Made by a program: the position numbers and the translations under genes
Assembly: GCA_947177165.1 (NCBI GenBank)
Contig: CAMWTP010000003.1
Coordinates: 62,001-126,000 of the forward strand
DNA from: an uncultured Lachnospiraceae bacterium
GTDB taxonomy: Bacteria > Bacillota > Clostridia > Lachnospirales > Lachnospiraceae
Reading direction: 5' to 3'
Length of the DNA: 64,000 nt
The notes under the pieces: model-generated
The model's input: only the letters and a program-made list of their open reading frames with translations
Database searches by the model: none
Told to the model about the DNA's origin: nothing
Part shown: positions 1 through 7,727 of the stretch, piece after piece
Position numbering within the stretch: the stretch's first letter is position 1
How the letters are laid out: each line of letters opens with the position of its first letter

Positions 1-500
1 TTGACATTCACGCCGATAAAAACTGCCTGATTGGTGGCGTACATCTCCGTCAGTGTGATCGTTATATCGCCTGATGTCTGCTGGAATACTGCCGCACCGC
101 GCACATCCTGCGCACCAGATGCTGTGTCGCCCGCATTGTTTTGCTCCGCCAGGGTATCGGTCCCTTCCTGATACAGTATCACCGTGTCCTCCTCCGGGAG
201 CTTTCCGAACGAAAACAGGTCTGATATTTTCGAAAAAACACCCCCCAGCACTGGTATCTCGCTTGCCAGCACCGGATTCATGACGCAGAATGTGACCATC
301 AGCGCAAACACAGCCGCAACACTTCCAATTCCGACGATAACATTCTTTATCATCGGACTTCCTATAACAATACTCTTTTTGCCACTGGGTACAACCTCCG
401 CATTTCTGATCTTCCGATAGGCCTCCTCCATTCTCGCATCAATGACTCTGCTCGGTTCCAGATTGGCTCCAAGAATCTTTCTCAATTCCTTTTCATGCAT
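1..500 (-). CDS. DUF4179-type anti-sigma factor (3' end outside window)
   Basis: Probable membrane-anchored regulator of the ECF sigma factor encoded 55 nt upstream. From the ATG at 500 (AGGAGA about 7 nt before it) the frame is open to base 1, giving 166 residues. An in-frame ATG at 518 has its purine tract too close. Residues 1-45 are charged and presumably cytoplasmic. Residues 46-73 form one membrane segment, followed at once by MNPVLASEIPVLGG, the hallmark I associate with DUF4179 proteins. The visible remainder starts the extracytoplasmic part. Family knowledge: such proteins sit next to ECF sigma genes and hold the sigma factor inactive until a signal arrives. The signal cannot be told from the sequence. 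Confidence 0.8.
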   Translation of the reverse strand, partial: MHEKELRKILGANLEPSRVIDARMEEAYRKIRNAEVVPSGKKSIVIGSPMIKNVIVGIGSVAAVFALMVTFCVMNPVLASEIPVLGGVFSKISDLFSFGKLPEEDTVILYQEGTDTLAEQNNAGDTASGAQDVRGAAVFQQTSGDITITLTEMYATNQAVFIGVNV

Positions 501-555
501 AATTTCATTCTCCTTCATCTCTCCGCAATCCATCTGTATACAGGGTGTATTCCTG

Positions 556-1077
556 TCAGGCAAACTTGTCTGCTTTCCCTTCCAGTGATACGCGCAGCTG
601 CTCCTTTCCGCGGTGCAGTCTGCTCTTTACCGTATTCTCGTTCATGTCGAGAATCTGCGCAATCTCCCTGATCGTAAACTGCTCCCCGAAATACAGCTGG
701 AAGATCACCCTGCTGTCATCCGGCAGCACAGAGAGCATCTCGCGGAACTCCACTTCCGCCTTTCCGGCGTCACAGACCGCCTCCTCGCTGTAATCCTCCA
801 GATACGCCTTGCGCTGGTTCGACCGGTACTTTTTCGTACACCGGTTGATCAGAATCCGCACAAGCCATGTCTTGAAATACTCCTCCTTTTTCAGACTGCC
901 AATATGCTCATATGCATCCAGAATGGTATCCTGCATCGCATCCGCGACATCTTCCTCGTTTTTCAGATAGCCAAGCGCAACGCGCCGGAGTGTCATTTTG
1001 CACTCCTCGACAAGTGCGATAAACGCCTCCGCATCGCCGCGCCTTGCGCGTCTCACCATTGTATTCAACGTATTCAT
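556..1077 (-). CDS. ECF-type RNA polymerase sigma-70 factor
   Basis: Alternative sigma factor of 173 residues, the usual ECF length. Region 2 covers about residues 10-80, with DVADAMQDTILDAYEHIG and the -10 recognition helix TWLVRILINRC. Region 4 covers about 115-170, with LPDDSRVIFQLYFGEQFTIR and the helix-turn-helix EIAQILDMNENTVKSRLHRG. The start is fixed by AGGAGGAAA just before the ATG. The DUF4179 gene follows on the same strand, so the pair looks like a sigma/anti-sigma operon. A candidate autoregulated promoter lies at 1131-1160. Confidence 0.95.
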   Translation of the reverse strand: MNTLNTMVRRARRGDAEAFIALVEECKMTLRRVALGYLKNEEDVADAMQDTILDAYEHIGSLKKEEYFKTWLVRILINRCTKKYRSNQRKAYLEDYSEEAVCDAGKAEVEFREMLSVLPDDSRVIFQLYFGEQFTIREIAQILDMNENTVKSRLHRGKEQLRVSLEGKADKFA

Positions 1078-1130
1078 TTTCCTCCTCCGCTCTGTACTGT
1101 ATTCTGTCGAAGCGCTTCAACTTACATAGA

Positions 1131-1160
1131 TTAGATACCAGTTTATAGGATTCGGTTGCA
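1131..1160 (-). promoter_or_regulatory. Candidate ECF-dependent autoregulatory promoter
   Basis: On the minus strand TGCAACC (1154-1160) is followed after 16 nt by TATCTAA (1131-1137), about 55 nt upstream of the sigma start codon. An AACC-containing -35 element is typical of ECF promoters. That this sigma factor uses it is inference. Confidence 0.45.
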
Positions 1161-1320
1161 TCGGTCTCCCCCAAATTTTTATTTTACGATTTCTGCCTGC
1201 AATCCACAGTACATCTCATTCCTCCGCCTTGCATAAAAAGATTTGTACTGTGTCATCTGCAAAACCTAAAACTTTCACTGTGACTAATAATATTCAGCAA
1301 ACCCAATGTTTGGCATGTAT

Positions 1321-1346
1321 GTAAAAAGAACCGGAAAATCCGGTTC
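1321..1346 (-). terminator. Intrinsic terminator of the aldo/keto reductase gene
   Basis: Stem GAACCGG/CCGGTTC (1328-1334 with 1340-1346) followed on the minus strand by TTTTT. It lies 8 nt after the reductase stop codon. Confidence 0.85.
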
Positions 1347-1353
1347 CCTATTG

Positions 1354-2352
1354 TTATACTCCGCATATCTTCTCGATCCTCTGCAATTCTTCCCCGCTGA
1401 ACAAGATATTCGACAGCATCCCCACATTGTCAATGATCTGCGCAGGCTTCGATGCCCCGATCAGCACGCTTGTGATGTCCCCGTCCCTCAAAATCCACGC
1501 CAGCGCCATCTGCGCAAGGCTCTGTCCGCGCTCCATTGCAATCGCGTTGAGCGCCCTTACCTTGTCAATCGTCTCACTGCCCAGTGCCTCCTCCTTCAGG
1601 AATCTGCCGTCTGTGCGGATGCGGCTGTCCTGCGGAATCCCATCGATATAGCGGTTTGTGAGCAGCCCCTGCGCCAGCGGGCAGAATGTGATGACTCCGA
1701 TGCCGTTCGCCGCCGCATAGTCCTTTAATCCGTCCCGCTCAATCGTCCTGTCAAACAGCGAATACTTTCTCTGGTTGATGATAAACGGCGTGCCCATCTT
1801 CTGAAACAGGCTGGCGATCGCGATCGTCTCTTCCTTATTATAGTTGGAAATGCCGACATAGAGCGCTTTCCCGCTCCGCACAATGCTGTCCAGCGCCCCG
1901 GCAGTCTCCTCAACCGGCGTGTCCTTGTCCGGCCTGTGATGATAAAAGATGTCCACGTAATCAAGTCCCATCCGTTTTAAGCTCTGGTCGAGGCTGGCTA
2001 CCAGATATTTCCTGCTGCCCCAGTTTCCGTAAGGCCCCGGCCACATATCGTACCCCGCCTTGGTCGAGATCACAAGCTCGTCCCGGTAAACGCCGAGTCC
2101 TTTTGCAAGAATGCGCCCAAAATTCTCCTCCGCCGCACCGTATACGGGACCATAGTTGTTAGCGAGGTCAAAGTGTGTGATTCCACTGTCAAACGCGGTG
2201 TAACACATGGACTGCATGTTGTCAAAGCTGGCGTTGGAGCCAAAATTGTGCCACAGCCCGAGGGAGACTGCCGGCAGCATCAGGCCGCTTCTCCCGCAGC
2301 GGTTGTACTGCATTGTATCATATCGTTTTTCATTTGCTGCATACATTTCCAT
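1354..2352 (-). CDS. Aldo/keto reductase, YghZ/Gpr-like
   Basis: NAD(P)H-dependent oxidoreductase of 332 residues resembling the AKR14 (YghZ, L-glyceraldehyde 3-phosphate reductase) group. The frame extends upstream to 2496, but AGAAGGAGAATGAT precedes the ATG at 2352, so I start there (MEMYAANEK). Visible features: the catalytic tyrosine in DLANNYGPVYG, the catalytic lysine in STKAGYDMWPG, the histidine in VDIFYHHRPD, and the C-terminal nucleotide-binding part with SVLIGASKPAQI. GRSGLMLPAVSLGLW near the N-terminus is typical of the family. It stands alone with its own terminator. The physiological substrate, perhaps methylglyoxal or a sugar aldehyde, cannot be read from sequence. Confidence 0.92.
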   Translation of the reverse strand: MEMYAANEKRYDTMQYNRCGRSGLMLPAVSLGLWHNFGSNASFDNMQSMCYTAFDSGITHFDLANNYGPVYGAAEENFGRILAKGLGVYRDELVISTKAGYDMWPGPYGNWGSRKYLVASLDQSLKRMGLDYVDIFYHHRPDKDTPVEETAGALDSIVRSGKALYVGISNYNKEETIAIASLFQKMGTPFIINQRKYSLFDRTIERDGLKDYAAANGIGVITFCPLAQGLLTNRYIDGIPQDSRIRTDGRFLKEEALGSETIDKVRALNAIAMERGQSLAQMALAWILRDGDITSVLIGASKPAQIIDNVGMLSNILFSGEELQRIEKICGV

Positions 2353-2384
2353 ATCATTCTCCTTCTCAAGTAATTGATATTCCC

Positions 2385-2412
2385 AGTATAGCAGATTGCC
2401 GCGTAAATCAAT
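2385..2412 (-). promoter_or_regulatory. Candidate promoter of the aldo/keto reductase gene
   Basis: On the minus strand TATACT (2385-2390) lies 15-16 nt after TTGATT/ATTGAT (2406-2412), about 32 nt upstream of the chosen ATG. The spacing is one base short of ideal. Confidence 0.4.
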
Positions 2413-2480
2413 AGCATTATTTTTCATGTTCATAAATCGTTCATAGTTCTTTGAAAAATTATTCAATAAAACAACATGAT

Positions 2481-2622
2481 TTGGACATTTAAGCACTCTA
2501 TACTATAAACATAAGGTGATACGAAAGATACCTTACAAACAACGAGTGATAACTTTACTTATAATAACTTTTTCATAATATATGCCAAGTAGTCGCAAGA
2601 TTACTTGGCATCCTCCCTTTTT
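2481..2622 (+). ncRNA. Candidate small RNA with its own promoter and terminator
   Basis: TTGGAC (2481-2486), a 17-nt spacer and TATAAA (2504-2509) form a good sigma-A promoter with a start near 2516. About 70 nt later TGCCAAGTA/TACTTGGCA (2583-2591 with 2602-2610) is followed by TCCTCCCTTTTT. The predicted transcript of about 107 nt has no ORF of note and holds a small AGGT...ACCT hairpin near its 5' end. It could instead be an unstable leader. No known family is recognised. Confidence 0.35.
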
Positions 2623-2636
2623 ACAGGACTTTGTGT

Positions 2637-2781
2637 GTTACTATTCACGGCTTGGGAGCCGCTCATAGTAACGATTCGGGGCGATATTCAAAATTTTGCT
2701 TCGCAAAAATCGCCCCTCACTCCTGAATCATGTTCTCACGGAATGCGCAGTTCAGCGCATTCCTGACCCGTGAACAGTAAC
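2637..2781. repeat. Nested palindromic element of about 145 bp
   Basis: Outer arms 2637-2650 and 2768-2781 are inverted repeats of 14 bp with one mismatch. Inside are a second pair, GATTC-GGGGCGAT (2673-2685) against ATCGCCCC (2709-2716) and GAATC (2725-2729), capped by TTTTGC/GCAAAA. A third hairpin is GGAATGCGC/GCGCATTCC (2740-2748 with 2755-2763). It is non-coding. It looks like a dispersed palindromic (MITE- or REP-like) element or a structured RNA, but copy number cannot be judged here. Confidence 0.5.
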
Positions 2782-2819
2782 CTTTGTGCACATTATATTT
2801 TCCAAAATATTATTTTTTC

Positions 2820-2848
2820 TTGCATTTTATTCCATTTTCGTGTATAAA
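2820..2848 (+). promoter_or_regulatory. Promoter of the AGCS symporter gene
   Basis: TTGCAT (2820-2825), exactly 17 nt, then TATAAA (2843-2848). The predicted transcript start is near 2855, right at the leader hairpin. Confidence 0.7.
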
Positions 2849-2855
2849 TATAGAT

Positions 2856-2916
2856 AAAGAGAATATTCCACCTACGACAGAAAGGGCTGTCCGAATGGGA
2901 TATTCTCTCTTTTTAT
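2856..2916 (+). terminator. Leader terminator/attenuator before the AGCS symporter
   Basis: AGAGAATATTCC (2858-2869) pairs over 12 bp, with one G-U pair, to GGGATATTCTCT (2897-2908), followed by CTTTTT. The loop holds a second hairpin, GACAG/CTGTC. The hairpin starts where the transcript is predicted to begin and ends about 45 nt before the start codon, so transcription must pass it. This suggests attenuation by an unknown signal. I do not recognise a known riboswitch class. Confidence 0.55.
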
Positions 2917-2958
2917 GTATTTTGCACTGAATAATTATCTTATGAAGGAGGAATCTTT

Positions 2959-4503
2959 ATGCTTGATATGATAGCAAAAGTCAATGGTGCCGTCAACGGC
3001 GTGGTGTGGGGGATTCCCATGCTGATCCTAATCATCGGCACGGGGATCTACATGACCGTCCGCACCAAATTTTTTCAGATCACACGCGCCGGTCATGTGA
3101 GTTCCAGAACAATCGGAGGCGTATTCAAAAAAGGAAGCAGCGTCACCAACTCGAAAGAAAAAGCGTCCATCTCACAATTTCAGGCGCTGTGCACCGCACT
3201 CGCCGCGACCATCGGTGTCGGCAATATCGCAGGTGTCGCCGCCGCGATTGCCGCCGGAGGCCCCGGTGCCATCTTCTGGATGTGGCTCTCCGCCTTTTTC
3301 GGAATGATGACGAACTATTCAGAAAATGTGCTCGGCATCTATTACCGCAGGAAAAACAGTCACGATGAATGGTGCGGCGGCGCCATGTATTATCTGAGAG
3401 ACGGTCTGGGCTCCAGGAAAGGCTGTGCCGTCATCGGAAAAGTACTCGCTGTCCTGTTCTCCGTCTTCTGTATCCTCGCCTCATTCGGCATCGGAAACAT
3501 GAGTCAGGTAAACACCATCTCCGGCAACATTACCTCTGTATTCCGCATTGAAGCGCTTGACCGCATGATCTGGATCGGCTCCGCCGAAATCAACCTGTAT
3601 GCGCTGATTGTCGGCCTGCTGCTCATGGTTCTTGCAGGGCTTGTCATCGTAGGCGGCATCAAGAGGATTGCGCAGGTGACTGAGAAATTTGTGCCATTTA
3701 TGGCATGCGCGTACATACTCGGTGCCCTCATCGTATTCATTGTCAACATTGGAAAAGTCGGCGAAGTCTTCGGCGCAATCTTCTCCTTTGCCTTCGGATT
3801 CCGGGCAATCGGCGGCGCTGCAGTCGGTCTGGCTGTCAGGAGCGCGGTCACATGGGGATTTAAGCGCGGTGTCTTCTCCAACGAAGCCGGTCTTGGTTCC
3901 TCTGTCATGGTGCACTCCGCTTCCAACGTGATTGAACCTGTCAGACAGGGTATGTGGGGAATCTTTGAGGTGTTTGCGGATACGATTGTCGTCTGCACGC
4001 TCACTGCATTTTCTATCCTCTCAACCGGTCTGATTGACCTCCACACAGGGGAGATGCTCTCTGCAAACGAACAGACAGCGCTCGTGAGTGAAGCCTTTGG
4101 AACCGTATTCAACTTCGGTGGTGTGAATGTCGGCGGCGCCTTTATCGCCATTGCGATTCTCCTGTTTGCCTTCTCCACAGTCCTTGGCTGGAGCTACTAT
4201 GGCACAAAAGCGTGGGAATTTCTGTTCGGCACCAAAGCTACCATCATCTACAAGGTTGTGTTTGTGGTATTTATCGTCTTTGGCGCCACGATGAACCTTG
4301 ACCTTGCGTGGGACATCTCCGATACCTTCAACGGACTGATGGCGATACCGAACTTAATCGGTGTTCTGACGCTGTCGGGAACAGTCATCAGAATTACGAA
4401 CAACTACGTCGCACGCACTTTTAAGGAATCCAGAGAAAAACCGATGCTGTCCGCATTCGAGGACATACAGGCAGAGCAGGAACGCAAATTGAAATCAAAA
4501 TAA
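2959..4503 (+). CDS. AGCS-family amino-acid:Na+ (alanine/glycine) symporter
   Basis: Integral membrane transporter of 514 residues importing alanine, glycine or a related amino acid with Na+. AAGGAGGA precedes the ATG. The protein is almost all hydrophobic helices (about 10-11). The family signature is visible near residues 80-125: GVGNIAGVAAAIAAGGPGA, WMWLSAFFGMMTNYSENVL and YYRR. GVFSNEAGLGSSVMVHSAS around residue 310 is another AGCS hallmark. It is monocistronic, with promoter, leader terminator and a downstream terminator shared with fbp. Substrate choice among Ala, Gly and Gln is not settled by the sequence. Confidence 0.95.
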   Translation: MLDMIAKVNGAVNGVVWGIPMLILIIGTGIYMTVRTKFFQITRAGHVSSRTIGGVFKKGSSVTNSKEKASISQFQALCTALAATIGVGNIAGVAAAIAAGGPGAIFWMWLSAFFGMMTNYSENVLGIYYRRKNSHDEWCGGAMYYLRDGLGSRKGCAVIGKVLAVLFSVFCILASFGIGNMSQVNTISGNITSVFRIEALDRMIWIGSAEINLYALIVGLLLMVLAGLVIVGGIKRIAQVTEKFVPFMACAYILGALIVFIVNIGKVGEVFGAIFSFAFGFRAIGGAAVGLAVRSAVTWGFKRGVFSNEAGLGSSVMVHSASNVIEPVRQGMWGIFEVFADTIVVCTLTAFSILSTGLIDLHTGEMLSANEQTALVSEAFGTVFNFGGVNVGGAFIAIAILLFAFSTVLGWSYYGTKAWEFLFGTKATIIYKVVFVVFIVFGATMNLDLAWDISDTFNGLMAIPNLIGVLTLSGTVIRITNNYVARTFKESREKPMLSAFEDIQAEQERKLKSK

Positions 4504-4517
4504 AACAAATTGAAAAA

Positions 4518-4550
4518 ATCGGGTAGGGAACATCTTCCCTACTCGATTTT
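4518..4550. terminator. Bidirectional terminator between the symporter and fbp
   Basis: Thirteen-bp stem with one G-U pair (4518-4530 with 4535-4547) and loop CATC, flanked by A6 on the left and TTTT on the right. It works for both convergent genes and overlaps the fbp stop codon. Confidence 0.9.
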
Positions 4551-6437
4551 CGTTACAATAATTCCGTGTCTGTATGCGCCAAGCAAAAGCTCCAGATCAT
4601 GGATGGTCTCCTTGATCTCTTTGCCGTTGTCCGTGTCCTTGACCATCACGCGCTCCGCCTCTGTCTCAAAGAAATTGGACGAAGACTCGATATCCTTGTT
4701 CTCCTCCAGGACCTTTGCGATGCTCTCAAACGGCTGGTGCGCCTTCAGGCGCATACCGTGCGAATTGTAGATCAGCGTGTAGCCTGCAATGCCTGTCGTC
4801 TTCTGATATGCGCGGCAGAAACCGCCATCTATGACAATCAGACGATTGTTCGCCTTCAGCGGGGATTCCCCTTTGGACACCTTGATCGGTGTATGCCCGT
4901 TGATAATGTGCGATATGGAACCGTCCAGTCCAAACTCATGCAGTATCCTGATACAGTACTTTTCCTGCTGATAATAGCGGTAATACGGATTCTTCGGCTC
5001 ATCATAAGTACTCTCATCCACCACAAAAGTCCGCTCAAACGTCTTCATCGTCCTGCCCGCCAGGGGAGACTTTTTCCCACACCACAGATACCACATAAAA
5101 TCGACATCCGACTGGTTAAAATTACCAAAAAAGGCACGTCTCGCCACCTTCGCGGCGTAGTCCATGTATTCCTTTCCTTTATAGTTCTTTCCGTCAAGCT
5201 TCATGGCTGCAAACCCGCCGTCCTCCGTCATGGGGATACAGCCGTGGAACAAAAGATTTCCGTTATAACACCTGTAGGTGCTGCCATTCTCATATAAAAA
5301 ACGAACATGCTTCCTGAGCATATGGCTGTTCACAAACGCCGCTCTCAGATCCTCTATGACATGCTGCTCCTCCGCAGAGAGCGTGTATGCATCATTCACA
5401 TTTAATGTCGGAAAATAACGGTCGTTTAACTCATATTCCTGACCGCCAATCCGTACGACACCGCGCTCCTTGTCAATCTTGTCGAGCAGAAGCCTGTCCA
5501 CCATATCATACTCCGGGTGGCGCATGATAATCTGACCTTCGAGTTTAAACAAAATGACAGAAATCGCCTTGAGCGCCGCATTCATCGGCTCCATATCCGG
5601 ATATGTCTGCTCTGCAAACAGCGTCAGGGAGCGCAGACTGATCGCATACGTATTTTCCAGAATTTCGATATTATCGTACTTGAGATTATTTCTGAGGACA
5701 TTTGCAATACACGCCTCGTTTCCGCATGCGGCTCCCATCCACAATATATCGTGATTTCCCCACTCGATATCCACAGAGTGGTGCGTAATCAGCAGATCCA
5801 TGATCTTATCCGCACTCGGTCCCCTGTCGTAGATGTCCCCCACGATATGAAGATGATCGACAGCGAGCCGCTTGATCAGCCTGCTCAGCGCCTCGATAAA
5901 CGCGTCGGCACTGTCAATGTCGATGATCGTATCCAGGATCTTCTCGTGATAGACATACTGATTGTTGTCCTCGTCCTGCTGTGCATGCAGAAGCTCATCG
6001 ATAATGTAGCTGAACTCCGCGGGCAGCGCCTTTCTGACCTTGGAGCGCGTATACTTTGAGGACAAAAATTTCGCAAGCTCCGTCAGGTTTTTCAGATTGA
6101 TTTTATACCAGTATGGTGTCACCGTATTCTGCCTTTTCAGCAGCTTGAGCTTCTCCGCCGGATAGTACACGAGCGTACAGATCTCCTGCCGCTCCCTGGG
6201 CGTCATGCGGTCCGCAAAGATCATATCCACCTTTTCCTTGATGACACCGGCCGCATTGTTCATAATATGGTAAAATGCCTCGTACTCACCGTGAATATCA
6301 CTCATAAAATGCTCTGTCCCCTTGGGCAGATTCAGGATGGCCTTCAGATTGATAATCTCCCGGCACACCGATGGTATGGACGGATACTTCGTCGCCAGCA
6401 GTCTCAGATATTTCAGTTTCTCGTCGGTCAAATCCAT
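4539..6437 (-). CDS. fbp: Fructose-1,6-bisphosphatase, class III
   Basis: Gluconeogenic enzyme hydrolysing fructose 1,6-bisphosphate to fructose 6-phosphate and phosphate. Its 632 residues fit the Firmicutes class III (Bacillus Fbp) family. Metallophosphatase motifs appear in order: MSDIHGEYEAF (about residue 45), VGDIYDRGPSADK (about 200), IEWGNHDILWMG (about 225) and INGHTPIKVSKGE (about 515), supplying the Asp, His and Asn metal ligands. AAAGGAAAGGGA precedes the ATG. It is a single gene ending in the shared hairpin at 4518-4550. Confidence 0.96.
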   Translation of the reverse strand: MDLTDEKLKYLRLLATKYPSIPSVCREIINLKAILNLPKGTEHFMSDIHGEYEAFYHIMNNAAGVIKEKVDMIFADRMTPRERQEICTLVYYPAEKLKLLKRQNTVTPYWYKINLKNLTELAKFLSSKYTRSKVRKALPAEFSYIIDELLHAQQDEDNNQYVYHEKILDTIIDIDSADAFIEALSRLIKRLAVDHLHIVGDIYDRGPSADKIMDLLITHHSVDIEWGNHDILWMGAACGNEACIANVLRNNLKYDNIEILENTYAISLRSLTLFAEQTYPDMEPMNAALKAISVILFKLEGQIIMRHPEYDMVDRLLLDKIDKERGVVRIGGQEYELNDRYFPTLNVNDAYTLSAEEQHVIEDLRAAFVNSHMLRKHVRFLYENGSTYRCYNGNLLFHGCIPMTEDGGFAAMKLDGKNYKGKEYMDYAAKVARRAFFGNFNQSDVDFMWYLWCGKKSPLAGRTMKTFERTFVVDESTYDEPKNPYYRYYQQEKYCIRILHEFGLDGSISHIINGHTPIKVSKGESPLKANNRLIVIDGGFCRAYQKTTGIAGYTLIYNSHGMRLKAHQPFESIAKVLEENKDIESSSNFFETEAERVMVKDTDNGKEIKETIHDLELLLGAYRHGIIVTKIE

Positions 6438-6482
6438 ATATTCCCTTTCCTTTATCAGGTTTTCACCTCTTCCTATGGCATT

Positions 6483-7016
6483 TTAGCTCCCAAAACTCAG
6501 ATGCTCCCCCAAAACACTGTGCACACCCTTCTTATTATAGGAATATAATAAAAAACCAGAACAACGATTTGCATCAAGCCTGTCAAAATCCGTCTCGTCA
6601 CCTTGCTTGTGATATCTGCCCAGCTGATACTGCGCACTTGCATCCATCGCGAGCGCTTCCTCAAACTTCTTGATGTTAATGTGCTCTGCAACGCGGCGCT
6701 CCAGGTCGGACTTTGCATTCGCTATGGCCTCCTCAGGCGTCAGGGATACACACTCTTTCATCTGCCTGGACATCTGACCCTGTTCCTCCGAACCAGCTCC
6801 GCCATAACCATGAATATAGGCATCCTGGTCGCGCAGGCCATAGATCTCATTGTTGTGCACCAGATAAGCCCCCAACGCCGCCTCGATCGTGTTGGTCTGA
6901 ATCTGCGTCCTTGTGTGACTGCTCTTATACTTCGTGTTCTGTGATGTATTATCTGCCGCTGCGATGCTTCCAATGCGGGAAACTCTCTGCAGGGCAAGTT
7001 CTCTTCTTCTATTCAC
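6483..7016 (-). CDS. Uncharacterised 177-residue protein
   Basis: I do not recognise this protein. The frame extends to 7058, but GGGAGGTG lies 6 nt before a GTG at 7016 (VNRRRELALQRVSRIG), so I prefer that start. There is no signal peptide or membrane segment. The N-terminal 60 residues are rich in Ser, Thr and Gln. The middle has a Gly/Gln-rich stretch (YIHGYGGAGSEEQGQMSRQM). The rest, from SLTPEEAIANAKSDLERRV, is helical and charged. It lies 45 nt upstream of fbp on the same strand with no visible terminator between, so co-transcription is possible. Confidence 0.6.
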   Translation of the reverse strand: MNRRRELALQRVSRIGSIAAADNTSQNTKYKSSHTRTQIQTNTIEAALGAYLVHNNEIYGLRDQDAYIHGYGGAGSEEQGQMSRQMKECVSLTPEEAIANAKSDLERRVAEHINIKKFEEALAMDASAQYQLGRYHKQGDETDFDRLDANRCSGFLLYSYNKKGVHSVLGEHLSFGS

Positions 7017-7190
7017 TTGTGCCACCTCCCTGTGGTCCTGCATACTCCCAACATCCAACTCAGAGAATCCAGGAGTACATTTTATGTAAAATCCGTTTTA
7101 CTATATATTTCCACCGAAAATATATATCATATATATCGGCGGATTTTTCTCATTCTTTAATCGCAAAAACTATATTCCATATTTCATTCA

Positions 7191-7340
7191 TTTGTGCTAT
7201 ACTTAAAATAAACACACATAGCAGTTCAGTCTCCGGCCTGCTGTTACATGCATCAAGCCATGCAAAACCGTTTCGCGGCCGCGCTTTCCTGCGGACTCTG
7301 CGGCGTAGTGCAAAGTCCCAGACCGAACTGTACCAAATAA
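7191..7340. other. Intergenic region with long inverted repeat
   Basis: Between divergent genes. CAGTTCAGTCT (7222-7232) and AGACCGAACTG (7320-7330) are inverted arms with one mismatch, which would be a G-U pair in a minus-strand RNA. TATACT at 7198-7203, in the context GTGCTATACTTAAAA, is a plausible plus-strand -10 box for the gene at 7389, leaving a leader of about 180 nt. A similar start, GCGCTATACTTGTAACAGTTCAG, occurs at 9761-9783. Confidence 0.35.
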
Positions 7341-7388
7341 ATCAATCTACGCAGAATAAAAGGAAGAAAAAGAAAAGAGGAATCTAAT

Positions 7389-7724
7389 ATGTTTACTGAA
7401 CAAAAATTAGAACAGCACTATTCATCAATCCCGTCCGATGCACTGCACATCATTCGCGATGAATACAAATGGGCGCTTGAGGAATGCGGTGTTCACAACG
7501 AGGAACAGCTAAAATACATAGAAAAGACGCTCAGCCTGAGAGGAGAAAGTCTGGCTGTGCGCCTGAACCGCAAGATTCTGTTTCTATGCAAGTGCGGGCA
7601 GAGCCGCATCGTCACAACAAATGTCACAGATGACCAGATCAAGATGTTCATCTTTGAACAGTACAAGGTTGTCTGTCCAAAATGCAGAAGTGCAAACATG
7701 TACACATGGAAGTATATGGAATAA
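7389..7724 (+). CDS. Small protein with a zinc-ribbon-like cysteine set
   Basis: Unrecognised protein of 111 residues. AGAGGAATCTAAT precedes the ATG. Residues 1-60 are helical. The C-terminal half has LFLCKCGQSR and VVCPKCRSANMYTWKY, a CxC plus CxxC arrangement that could bind one zinc ion, as in rubredoxin-like ribbons. No signal peptide or membrane helix is seen. It stands alone and converges with the acetyltransferase gene, 3 nt from its stop codon. A role in nucleic-acid or protein binding is only a guess. Confidence 0.65.
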   Translation: MFTEQKLEQHYSSIPSDALHIIRDEYKWALEECGVHNEEQLKYIEKTLSLRGESLAVRLNRKILFLCKCGQSRIVTTNVTDDQIKMFIFEQYKVVCPKCRSANMYTWKYME

Positions 7725-7727
7725 TCC

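Noticed and set aside
1078..1174. Upstream-extended or alternative frame over the sigma gene start
   Set aside because: The frame at 908-1174 is out of phase with the conserved sigma domains; the sigma gene has its own AGGAGG site at the expected position.
5517..6059. A 180-residue plus-strand frame inside fbp
   Set aside because: Antisense to the conserved metallophosphatase motifs; no initiation signal and atypical composition.
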